Shown one piece after another: positions 34,340 through 42,347 of a stretch of DNA of 42,451 bases; position 1 is the first letter of the stretch, and each line of letters opens with the position of its first letter. The DNA is from Ignavibacteriota bacterium. GTDB lineage: Bacteria; Bacteroidota; Ignavibacteria; UBA10030; SZUA-254. Location of the stretch: positions 1 through 42,451 of the forward strand of contig JACREZ010000012.1 in assembly GCA_016212665.1 (NCBI GenBank). The letters run 5' to 3'. The notes under the pieces are model-generated. The model ran no database searches. It was not told where the DNA came from and saw only the letters and a list, made by a program, of their open reading frames with translations. Both the position numbers and the translations under genes were made by a program.

Positions 34340-34822
34340 ATGAAATATGTATTAATAATCACAGTGACACTATTAACCAACTTAACTTTCGGACAAGGTA
34401 AGTCGGAAAAAGACACAGCAAACTCAAACCCCAATTATGACAAAGTATTGGCGGAGAAATTGGGCGGAGACGACTATGGAATGAAAAGTTACTTTTTCGT
34501 AATCCTAAAAACAGGAACTAATAAGACCGAGGACAAAAATCTAATTAGCGAAGGTTTTAAAGGACACATGAAAAACATTGACCGATTGGTCAGAGAAAAC
34601 AAATTAATTGTAGCTGGACCGTTTGGCAAAAATGACAATAATTACCGAGGGCTTTTCATTTTGAACAATATCAAGACAATGGAAGATGCCAAAGACTTGT
34701 TACAAACCGACCCTGCGATTAAAAGTGGACTATTAGACTACGAAATTTTTAATTGGTATGGTTCGGCTGCACTTCCCGAATATTTACCATTTTCCGAAAA
34801 AATCTGGAAAGCAAAACCGTAG
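34340..34822 (+). CDS. Exported YciI-like (YCII-related) protein
   Basis: 160 residues from the ATG at 34340; a TTG nine bases upstream is less likely. A signal peptide (about 1-18, ...LTNLTFGQ) is followed by a spacer and then the YCII-like ferredoxin-fold domain (about 50-145): MKSYFFVILKTG, FKGHMKNIDRLVRENKLIVAGPFG, NYRGLFILNNIKTMEDAKDLLQTDPAIKSGLL. Members are small dimeric proteins with a conserved His-Asp type site (here GHMKNI) and poorly known activity. Export of such a domain is unusual but seen in Bacteroidota. The gene sits between complementary core sites. Confidence 0.8.
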   Translation: MKYVLIITVTLLTNLTFGQGKSEKDTANSNPNYDKVLAEKLGGDDYGMKSYFFVILKTGTNKTEDKNLISEGFKGHMKNIDRLVRENKLIVAGPFGKNDNNYRGLFILNNIKTMEDAKDLLQTDPAIKSGLLDYEIFNWYGSAALPEYLPFSEKIWKAKP

Positions 34823-35032
34823 TGATTCAAAAAACAATATTTACAATAGAACAAATACACGAATCTCGAAAGATAAACGCCCTATAACACGGGTTTGGCA
34901 AAAGTGGCGGCTCAGTGCTCCGCAGACACATTTGTGGTTAATCAAAGTTCAGTTCTCCGCATCTACATTTGTGCTGTAAATCCCGGCCACAGCAAATCTG
35001 CAAAACCTTATTCACAATTGTAAAAAAACACT

Positions 35033-35158
35033 ATGACAGACAAAGCAAAATCAAACGCACAAAATTCAAAAAACATGAAATGTGGGATGAGAATGCCTGT
35101 TGCTCAACATACAGGCTATCCCCAAGACCACTGGAAAGATGTACTGAATATTCGTTAG
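35033..35158 (+). CDS. Small open frame of 41 residues, possible cassette gene or remnant
   Basis: It begins MTDKAKSNAQNSKNMKCGMR and goes on MPVAQHTGYPQDHWKDVLNIR. The second half looks protein-like (conserved-type TGYPxDHW), the first half is Lys/Asn-rich. There is no visible ribosome-binding site. Its TAG overlaps the core site GTTAGCGG. It could be the start of a truncated cassette gene. I do not recognise the family. Confidence 0.3.
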   Translation: MTDKAKSNAQNSKNMKCGMRMPVAQHTGYPQDHWKDVLNIR

Positions 35159-35161
35159 CGG
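35154..35161 (+). other. Cassette-boundary core GTTAGCGG (left end of VOC cassette)
   Basis: It is the reverse complement of CCGCTAAC at 35573-35580 after the VOC gene. With one gap the match extends to GTTAGCGG(T)AATG. Confidence 0.6.
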
Positions 35162-35194
35162 TAATGCTGTCAAAACCATCTACTGACAAATATT

Positions 35195-35557
35195 ATGAGT
35201 TCTGAATATAAAGCATTATATATAAGTCCAATGATACCTTCATTCAACATGAAGGAAACAGTTCACTTTTTCAAAGACACATTAGGCTTTTTATCTGTTA
35301 TGGACACGGAAACTTATGCCGTTTATCAAAAAAATAATCTGACAGTTCACGTTTTACGGGCAGGCGAAAACATAGGACAAATGGAGTTTTATTTAGAGGT
35401 TGACAACATTGACGAACTTTGGTTTTCAATCAAAGACAAGGTAAAGGGACTTAAAGTAAGAGAACCCTTTAACCGAGAATATGGAATGAGAGAACTTCAC
35501 ATTGAAATTCCACAGACAAAGACGCTTTTATTCATAGGGCAACAAATTGACAAATGA
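35195..35557 (+). CDS. VOC superfamily (glyoxalase/bleomycin-resistance-like) protein
   Basis: 120 residues, cytoplasmic, single-domain. Two beta-alpha-beta-beta-beta modules are visible: SPMIPSFNMKETVHFFKDTLGF at the start and QMEFYLEVDNIDELWFSIKDK in the second half, ending MRELHIEIPQTKTLLFIGQ. The His and Glu in ELHIEIP are candidate metal ligands. Such small VOC proteins are common in cassette arrays, where they may protect against toxic compounds; the substrate is unknown. Both flanks carry complementary core sites (35154, 35573). Confidence 0.85.
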   Translation: MSSEYKALYISPMIPSFNMKETVHFFKDTLGFLSVMDTETYAVYQKNNLTVHVLRAGENIGQMEFYLEVDNIDELWFSIKDKVKGLKVREPFNREYGMRELHIEIPQTKTLLFIGQQIDK

Positions 35558-35572
35558 CAAAAGAAGCACATT

Positions 35573-35580
35573 CCGCTAAC
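35573..35580 (+). other. Core site CCGCTAAC (right end of VOC cassette)
   Basis: Complement of GTTAGCGG at 35154-35161, 15 bases after the VOC stop codon. It leads directly into the palindromic repeat copy 2. Confidence 0.6.
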
Positions 35581-35589
35581 AGCACATCT

Positions 35590-35680
35590 TCCTCTCGTTG
35601 CTACGCTCCTGCGTAGCAATGTCAAAACAGACGCTCTGCGTCCAGCATCTTTTTGTTACGCTACTGTTAACATCGGGTTT
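35590..35680. repeat. Palindromic intergenic repeat, copy 2
   Basis: Second copy of 33760-33850. Hairpin arms at 35596-35621 keep pairing, but the loop is altered (TCCT instead of CC at the tip) and the outer pair is G-T instead of A-T, so the structure has been kept while bases changed. It runs into TTTCCTCGGCTGTCATGGT at 35679, the start of the 280-bp repeat. Confidence 0.85.
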
Positions 35681-35687
35681 TCCTCGG

Positions 35688-35711
35688 CTGTCATGGTCCA
35701 CACCATGAGAG
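35688..35711. repeat. Third, decayed copy of the CTGTCATGGT hairpin
   Basis: CTGTCATGGT at 35688-35697 and ACCATGAGAG at 35702-35711, with one mismatch in the stem. The rest of the 280-bp repeat is absent, and the sequence is unrelated after this point. Confidence 0.7.
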
Positions 35712-35817
35712 AAATGCAACGCTGCACAACAGTCAAGAATTGCCTTGGCGACCTCAATACTTGAAACTGCCATCAACAAATTAACATACAATCATCAACC
35801 TTGCGGAAAAAATATCA

Positions 35818-36345
35818 ATGAACAAAATAACTTTGATCACGTTCTCATTAGCAATATCATTCTTATCCGGTTTTGCTTTTAACTCAATCATGACAAACAA
35901 TGGTAACGACAGCGTACCATTAAAAAGAGTAACAAGCATTGGCGGAATCTTTTTCAAATGCAAAGACCCGAAAAAAATGAGAGAATGGTATAAAACGCAC
36001 TTGGGTCTTACCACCAACCAATACGGGTCGGTGTTTGAATGGCGACATGCCACGGACTCTTCTAAAAAAGGTTTTTCGCAATGGAGTCCGTTTTCCGAAA
36101 AGACAAAATATTTTGAACCTTCAACAAAAGAGTTTATGATAAATTACCGGGTTGATAATTTAGGTGCGCTTGTTGAAGAACTAAAAAAAGAAGGAATTAC
36201 AATCACCGATACCATTGAAACATACGATTACGGAAAGTTTGTCCACATTATGGATATCGAAGGAAACAAAATAGAGTTGTGGGAACCGAACGATATTGAA
36301 TATGAAAAATTAGGGAATCAACTCGGAGCGGAAACAACAAAATAA
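35818..36345 (+). CDS. VOC superfamily protein with N-terminal membrane anchor, copy 1
   Basis: 175 residues. Residues 1-24 (MNKITLITFSLAISFLSGFAFNS) are a signal anchor. The VOC domain (about 38-165) has IGGIFFKCKDPKKMREWYKTHLGL at the start and YFEPSTKEFMINYRVDNLGALVEELKK, then YDYGKFVHIMDIEGNKIELWEP with Glu and His as likely metal ligands. A close paralogue follows at 36666. A membrane-bound VOC enzyme is uncommon. The substrate is unknown. Confidence 0.85.
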   Translation: MNKITLITFSLAISFLSGFAFNSIMTNNGNDSVPLKRVTSIGGIFFKCKDPKKMREWYKTHLGLTTNQYGSVFEWRHATDSSKKGFSQWSPFSEKTKYFEPSTKEFMINYRVDNLGALVEELKKEGITITDTIETYDYGKFVHIMDIEGNKIELWEPNDIEYEKLGNQLGAETTK

Positions 36346-36362
36346 CAGGTGGATAAGGGACA

Positions 36363-36414
36363 TCCCCCTTTCTCCCTCCCGAAATAAATTCGGGACAAGC
36401 ACTTCAAAGGGGGA
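36363..36414. repeat. Double hairpin repeat, copy 1
   Basis: The outer pair is TCCCCCTTT (36363-36371) with AAAGGGGGA (36406-36414); the inner pair is TCCCGAA (36377-36383) with TTCGGGA (36389-36395). Related copies are at 38231-38285 and 40676-40703. It follows the first anchored VOC gene and may act as a terminator. Confidence 0.75.
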
Positions 36415-36451
36415 ATACAGTGATAATACGCTTCGTTATGCAAAGAGTAAA

Positions 36452-36482
36452 TTTGATTGATAAATTGAATGAAGTATATTTA
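36452..36482 (+). promoter_or_regulatory. Repeat-borne promoter, copy C
   Basis: TTTG at 36452-36455 and TATATTTA at 36475-36482, spacer 19. The surrounding words (AAATTTGATT, GAATGA, GTATATTTAC) agree with copies A and B although the rest of the 280-bp repeat is missing. It points to the second anchored VOC gene. Confidence 0.5.
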
Positions 36483-36665
36483 CCGGAAGTGAAACATAGT
36501 TACCTATTGATACGTGTAAAAAGCGAAACTCCCGATAAGGAAACTTTCGCAATTCAACATCACGAATGTTGAATGAACGAAATGTATTACAAGTGAGTTT
36601 CGGATAATCACGTAGTAGCGGTATGGGTAACAAACGACATCATAAACAACAAACAATCAAACACT

Positions 36666-37145
36666 ATGAAAAAGACATCATTAATATTTTTTGTTCTTAC
36701 AGCAACGTTTCTTTCGGGTTTCGCATTTAATTCACTCATTTCACAACAACAAAATAAAAAATCAACTATGAAAAAAGTAACAGGCATTGGCGGCATCTTT
36801 TTCAAATGCAAAGACCCGGACAAAATGAAAGAATGGTATAATACACATCTGGGTATAGACGCCGGCAAGTACGGTGCAACCTTCGAATGGCGGCAAGCCG
36901 AGGATTCTTCAAAGAACGGTCAGACACAGTGGAATCTCTTTTCCGATAAAACAAAATATTTTGAACCTTCAACAAAAGATTTTATGATTAACTACCGTGT
37001 AGAAAATCTTGAAGCGCTCGTTGAAGAATTAACAAAGAACGGCGTAACCATTGTGGACACTATTGAAACGTATGACTACGGTAAGTTCGTCCATATCCTT
37101 GACGCAGAAGGTAACAAAGTTCAATTGTGGGAACCGATTGATTGA
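36666..37145 (+). CDS. VOC superfamily protein with N-terminal membrane anchor, copy 2
   Basis: 159 residues, paralogue of the protein at 35818. The anchor (about 1-24, ...FLSGFAFNSLI) and the VOC domain (IGGIFFKCKDPDKMKEWYNT, KYFEPSTKDFMINYRVENLE, YDYGKFVHILDAEGNKVQLWEP) are preserved throughout, with most differences in the linker and in surface loops. The GGxFxK and metal-ligand-bearing segments are almost identical. It is 320 bases downstream and shares a promoter-like element with the cassette repeats. Recent tandem duplication is likely, with separate promoters. Confidence 0.85.
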   Translation: MKKTSLIFFVLTATFLSGFAFNSLISQQQNKKSTMKKVTGIGGIFFKCKDPDKMKEWYNTHLGIDAGKYGATFEWRQAEDSSKNGQTQWNLFSDKTKYFEPSTKDFMINYRVENLEALVEELTKNGVTIVDTIETYDYGKFVHILDAEGNKVQLWEPID

Positions 37146-37184
37146 GTATTATTAAATAGTTGATTGTACTATAGGGCTGGCTAC

Positions 37185-37263
37185 AAGTCCGGCGCTTTAA
37201 AACAGAAATTCACCGTTGACGGTTATTCCAATAACCATCTCAACTTTCATTCGTCGGAATCAT
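37185..37263 (+). pseudogene. Fragment of a second PQQ-type propeller gene
   Basis: 37185-37245 matches 40351-40411 inside the propeller gene over 61 bases with about 8 differences and keeps the frame. It reads KSGALKQKFTVDGYSNNHLN, compared with KSGAVKWNFTVDGYSKNHLN, then runs to a TGA at 37261-37263 after unrelated codons. It has no start and no further propeller, so it is a remnant left by duplication or deletion. Confidence 0.7.
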
Positions 37264-37376
37264 GAAACAGCAGTAGGACAGACACTTGCAAACTACATCA
37301 ATGTTATTTTTTAGCAACTGTTTGTCCTACCACTGATTATTGTAATGAACAACTTCATCTCAATAGTATGTTCAAT

Positions 37377-37856
37377 CTATTTTACTTGTGCGGAAATTAA
37401 TGTTACGTAATTTTCAAGATGATAATCAAGGCAAATTGAAAGAGTTCCACTCTCGTCTTTCTTGAGTTCATATTCATTGGTGAGAAACACCTGTTTATTG
37501 TCGTCATTTTCTCCTTCATTTAAAGTCACTTTCTGAAGTGAAAATACTGTAACACGCTTGAGAAGGATTTCGCGAATGGTAAGCGCAAGTGTAGTTTTGA
37601 GTTCATACTTCCCTGAAGAACGTACATAGGAATAGCTGATTTTACCGTTGATATAATACAGTGCACCTGTCGAAGGGTTTTTTGAAGTTGTATTAACCAA
37701 GATATGTGAATTAATATTTTCGGGAAGTTCTTTGGAAACCGCTTTGTAAGTCAAATCGGAGTTTCCACTTTCCACCTCCGAAATAGAAGTTTGCTCTGTG
37801 CAGCCGATAAGGAGAAGAGAAAACAGGAGAGCAAAGAAAAAGAAAAAGTATTTCAT
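37377..37856 (-). CDS. Lipoprotein of unknown function
   Basis: 159 residues. The hydrophobic start MKYFFFFFALLFSLLLIGC carries a lipobox (LLIG-C, Cys19), so it is a lipid-anchored export product. The rest has strand-like stretches (GALYYINGKISYSYVRSSGKYELK, LALTIREILLKRVTVFSLQ) and I recognise no family. It is the only minus-strand gene in the array region and has no partner on its strand. A/T-rich. Confidence 0.65.
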   Translation of the reverse strand: MKYFFFFFALLFSLLLIGCTEQTSISEVESGNSDLTYKAVSKELPENINSHILVNTTSKNPSTGALYYINGKISYSYVRSSGKYELKTTLALTIREILLKRVTVFSLQKVTLNEGENDDNKQVFLTNEYELKKDESGTLSICLDYHLENYVTLISAQVK

Positions 37857-38460
37857 TTGTGAACCTATAGTTTATGATAAAGAACGTTAATTGATTGAAT
37901 AAATAATTTATTCGTGACTACAAACACATCAATCCGTATGCCATTGATGTGCGACACTACGAAAAAGGTGAAATAGGGAAATAAAAAGAAAGACTTGAAT
38001 CTAGAAGTTCTTAAAGTTCATAATTATGTGGAACCATTTCCACACTTAAGAAATGAAACGCATGTGCATTGTGGAATTAATGGGACATCACACACTCAAG
38101 ATTAACACTTCAAAACTCCTTATTCCATCCCTCACATAGTAAAATCGGATGTACAGTCTGTTCAATATTTCTTCTCGTTGCTCGCTTCCTTATGCGCGTT
38201 GTAGAAATGATTTGTTAATGCAGGAATCAACATCCCCCTTTATCCTCCTGAAATAAATTCGGGACAGGCACTTCTATAGGGGAAATCAGTTATGATATGC
38301 TTCACTACTGCACCGAGTAAAGGTTGGTTCCAAAAACTCTATTATCTTTGTGCAACTTTGTGTGTTTCTTTGTGTTCTTCGTGGTTACATATTTTCAAAT
38401 GAAGTTTTTAGAACTACCCTAAATTAATTGACAAAATGAATATTGTAAAAAGATTAAAAT
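37857..38460. other. 604-base gap without a gene
   Basis: It contains the hairpin repeat 38231-38285 and the intergenic word CTTTGTGTGTTTCTTTGTG ... CTTCGTGGTTACA (about 38350-38395), also present near 27345. Nothing else is recognised. Confidence 0.6.
38231..38285. repeat. Double hairpin repeat, copy 2
   Basis: CATCCCCCTTTAT ... ATAGGGGAA with an inner CCTGAA/TTCGGG pair, related to 36363-36414. A change C to T in the inner stem is tolerated as a T-G pair. Confidence 0.65.
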
Positions 38461-39009
38461 ATGAACCTTAAAATTCTTGAGACAAATAGACTATTACTTA
38501 CAGGACTTACTCCTGCGGATATGAAATATATTTTTGAGAATCTCCCAAAACCGGAAATAAAAAAAATATTGGGCCATCGTTCCGAAGCCGAATATTTGAA
38601 AGAAGAACAAAAACAAAAAAATGGATATTCCAGCTATAACAGAAGTTTTGTATTATTCCTGCTTACAGACAAAGAGTCTAATAAAATAATTGGACGTTGT
38701 GGACTTCATAATTGGAACGTCGAACATAATCGAGCAGAAATAGGGTATGTAATGGAAGATGAGGAATTTAAACAAAAGAAATTAATGAGTGAGGCAGTGA
38801 AGTCAATCATTCATTATGGGTTCCATCAACTACACCTCAATAGAATCGAAGCCCTTGTAGGAATTGATAATATTCCGTCCATTAAAATTTTGGAAAATAA
38901 TAACTTCAGAAATGAAGGCGTTTTACGAGAACACATGTATGTTTCTAACAAATTTGTCGATTCATATGTCTATTCTCTCTTACGAAATGAATACGAATCT
39001 AATACTTGA
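38461..39009 (+). CDS. GNAT family N-acetyltransferase (RimJ/RimL-like)
   Basis: 182 residues, cytoplasmic. It starts LKILETNRLLLTGLTPADMK, has IIGRCGLHNWNVEHNRAEIGYVM (core beta strands), then an acetyl-CoA loop in the form EEFKQKKLMSEAVKSIIHYGF, and closes with NRIEALVGIDNIPSIKILEN followed by NNFRNEGVLREHMY. This is the RimJ/RimL layout; it may acetylate a protein N terminus or an antibiotic, but the substrate is unknown. The loop lacks the usual RxGxG, so activity is not certain. It sits alone between repeat-rich gaps. Confidence 0.85.
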   Translation: MNLKILETNRLLLTGLTPADMKYIFENLPKPEIKKILGHRSEAEYLKEEQKQKNGYSSYNRSFVLFLLTDKESNKIIGRCGLHNWNVEHNRAEIGYVMEDEEFKQKKLMSEAVKSIIHYGFHQLHLNRIEALVGIDNIPSIKILENNNFRNEGVLREHMYVSNKFVDSYVYSLLRNEYESNT

Positions 39010-39357
39010 ATAAACACAACGAATCTCAAACAAACGACTTCAAGAATTTGTAGCATAATGTTTTTGTGTTGTAATTGAAATTACGAATGGCTTATTGTAA
39101 TTTTCCGCGAACAGAAAAGCAAATAGAAAGAAGTTGGAATCAACAAAATTCCTTAATGAGGAACCTTTCCCGAATTAATTAGAAAGAGAGATACAGAGTT
39201 GTGTAATCAGTTGAAGGTATGTTGCAAGCGAAACTCCAGTACTCCAAAACTCCATTACTCCACTATTCATTACCTCTCACAAGACTATCCAACAACATGC
39301 TAAACTTCCTTCCGCTTCTTCCGTATCTGATGTAACCTATTTCAAATAATTTCATAC
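39010..39357. other. 348-base gap without a gene
   Basis: It holds an imperfect inverted A/T-rich segment (about 39070-39100) and ACTCC/ACTCCATT words (39231-39280) like the 16-bp repeat at 26738. No promoter matching the consensus was found. Confidence 0.55.
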
Positions 39358-40584
39358 ATGAGCAAACAACTTTCTTTTTTCCTTGTAATTCTCGCCTTCA
39401 TCATGTCGGGGAGGTCTGTCAGTCAAACAAATTCATTTCCTGATTTTGAAACGCAACCAACACTCTCATGGAAGTATCCAACCAACAGCCCGATTATCGG
39501 CTCCCCTGTCATTAATGAGCAAACGGTGTACGTCGGCAATACCGACGGAACGCTGTATGCACTCAATCTCAACGATGGAAAAGAAGTATGGAAATTCCCG
39601 ACTTACGGACCAATCCGTTCAACCGTTTGCATCGAAAAGGAAAAACTCTTCCTTCTCAGCGGTGACGGAAATTTGTATTGTGTGAATAAACTAAACGGTT
39701 CATTGCTCTGGAGATTCAAAACCTTCACCGGCTACATCGGCGATAGAAAGTATGACTTTGCCGATTATTATGCCTCCTCCCCACTCCTTTATGAAAAAGC
39801 AATTTATTTCGGTTGCAGTGATGGAAGAATCTATGCACTCAATACAGAAAACGGAACACTCCTCTGGAGTTACGAGACAGGCGACATCGTGCATACAAAA
39901 CCTGCAATCTCTCAAGGGAAACTCTTCGCCGGCTCGTTCGATGGAAATGTTTATGCGCTCAATATCAATACAGGCGCTTTAGTCTGGAAATTTAAATCAG
40001 TCGGGCATCGTTACTTCCCAACGGGGGAAGTAACAGGAAATCCGGCAGTAACAAACAATCTTGTGTTGATTGGCGCAAGAGATTATCACGTGTACGCCAT
40101 CGAACAAAACGGCGGCTATTGCTATTGGACAAAACAATTTCCAAAAGGCTGGGCGTTGCCAATCACTGTGCTTGATACAGTTGCCTACATCGGCACATCG
40201 GATGATAGAGAACTTGTAGCAGTTGATGCTCGCACCGGAGAAACAATCTGGAAAGCGAATGCAAAGTTTAATATCTTCGGTGGTTGCTCATTTACTGCCA
40301 CGATGGGATACTTCGGAACATTATCGGGAAACCTCTTCGGGTTTGATTTGAAGTCCGGCGCTGTAAAATGGAATTTCACCGTTGACGGCTATTCCAAGAA
40401 CCATCTCAACTACCTCAAGGATGATGACACGTATCGGGATGATATCGGCTCAATCCTAACATCAAACGATGCAGTATTGACTATGTATAATGATTTGGGG
40501 GCAATCTTTTCCACCCCTGCTGTTACAGAAGATAAACTTGTTATCACAAGTAGTGATGGGAATGTGTATTGTTTGAGAAAATAG
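39358..40584 (+). CDS. Exported PQQ-type beta-propeller protein
   Basis: 408 residues with a signal peptide (about 1-22, ending GRSVSQ). At least seven blades carry the tryptophan-docking pattern G-x-x-Y-A-L-x-x-x-x-G-x-x-x-W: GTLYALNLNDGKEVWKF, GNLYCVNKLNGSLLWRF, GRIYALNTENGTLLWSY, GNVYALNINTGALVWKF, then three less regular ones, and GNVYCLRK closing the ring. It resembles BamB and quinoprotein dehydrogenases but has no visible catalytic or PQQ-binding residues. It probably serves as a periplasmic scaffold; the substrate or partner is unknown. A fragment of a paralogue lies at 37185. Confidence 0.85.
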   Translation: MSKQLSFFLVILAFIMSGRSVSQTNSFPDFETQPTLSWKYPTNSPIIGSPVINEQTVYVGNTDGTLYALNLNDGKEVWKFPTYGPIRSTVCIEKEKLFLLSGDGNLYCVNKLNGSLLWRFKTFTGYIGDRKYDFADYYASSPLLYEKAIYFGCSDGRIYALNTENGTLLWSYETGDIVHTKPAISQGKLFAGSFDGNVYALNINTGALVWKFKSVGHRYFPTGEVTGNPAVTNNLVLIGARDYHVYAIEQNGGYCYWTKQFPKGWALPITVLDTVAYIGTSDDRELVAVDARTGETIWKANAKFNIFGGCSFTATMGYFGTLSGNLFGFDLKSGAVKWNFTVDGYSKNHLNYLKDDDTYRDDIGSILTSNDAVLTMYNDLGAIFSTPAVTEDKLVITSSDGNVYCLRK

Positions 40585-40675
40585 AATAAGCAAACTACTG
40601 TTTACTTTCATACTCCTCCCGTTGCTCACCCCCGCCTGTTTGTGGTAGAATAGGTATAACGAGACAGGAATCTAC

Positions 40676-40703
40676 ATCCCCCTTTGTCCCCCTTCTAAGG
40701 GGG
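40676..40703. repeat. CCCCCTTT/AAGGGGG hairpin, copy 3
   Basis: CATCCCCCTTTGT is followed by CCCCCTT (40688-40694) and AAGGGGG (40697-40703). It lacks the inner CCCGAA/TTCGGG pair of copies 1 and 2. Confidence 0.65.
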
Positions 40704-40842
40704 AATTGTGATGTTATAAAGCTATCACGATTTGGTCCATAGCTGCAGTTTGAACTCCACTACTCGAAAACTCCAGCACTCCTCTTCTCCTGACATCTTT
40801 TCTTCTCAACTTCTAACATACTCAACTACTCTTCAGCAAATC

Positions 40843-40874
40843 TTTGTTCCTTATGAAACTTTCCCGTAATTTTG
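40843..40874 (+). promoter_or_regulatory. Promoter of the tyrosine phenol-lyase gene
   Basis: TTTG at 40843-40846 and TAATTTTG at 40867-40874 with a 20-base spacer, giving a leader of about 30 bases. Confidence 0.75.
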
Positions 40875-40895
40875 CAAAACATTTTTTACAACTAA

Positions 40896-42293
<1,398 letters not shown>

Positions 42294-42310
42294 GTGGTTT
42301 TTAATAAGTG

Positions 42311-42347
42311 GGGGCTGTCTCAAAAGGGCAGCCCCTTTGTTTTGTTT
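42311..42347 (+). terminator. Terminator of the tpl gene
   Basis: GGGGCTG at 42311-42317 pairs with CAGCCCC at 42329-42335, extended by wobble pairs, followed by TTTGTTTTGTTT. Its left half repeats the end of the MITE-like element at 28549-28673. Confidence 0.75.

Larger units (their letters stand above)
34879..35161 (+). other. attC-like recombination site or remnant between the YciI-like and VOC genes
   Basis: It starts with GCCCTATAAC (34879-34888) and ends with GTTAGCGG (35154-35161). Near the left is GGGTTTGGCAAAAGTGGC, complemented in part by GCCACAGC ... GCAAAACC (about 34986-35007). A direct repeat CTCCGCAGACACATTTGTG / CTCCGCATCTACATTTGTG lies inside. Words of this sort recur between genes in Bacteroidota genomes, as I recall. 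The right part holds a 41-residue open frame. Confidence 0.5.
36346..36665. other. 320-base gap with hairpin repeat and promoter-like site
   Basis: It holds the hairpin 36363-36414, a third promoter pair 36452-36482 and the palindrome TTCAACAT-CACGA-ATGTTGAA (36553-36573). No gene seen. Confidence 0.6.

Noticed and set aside
28990-36345. Full integron with IntI integrase
   Set aside because: No tyrosine recombinase is encoded anywhere in the window; only an integron-like array or integrase-less cluster can be claimed.
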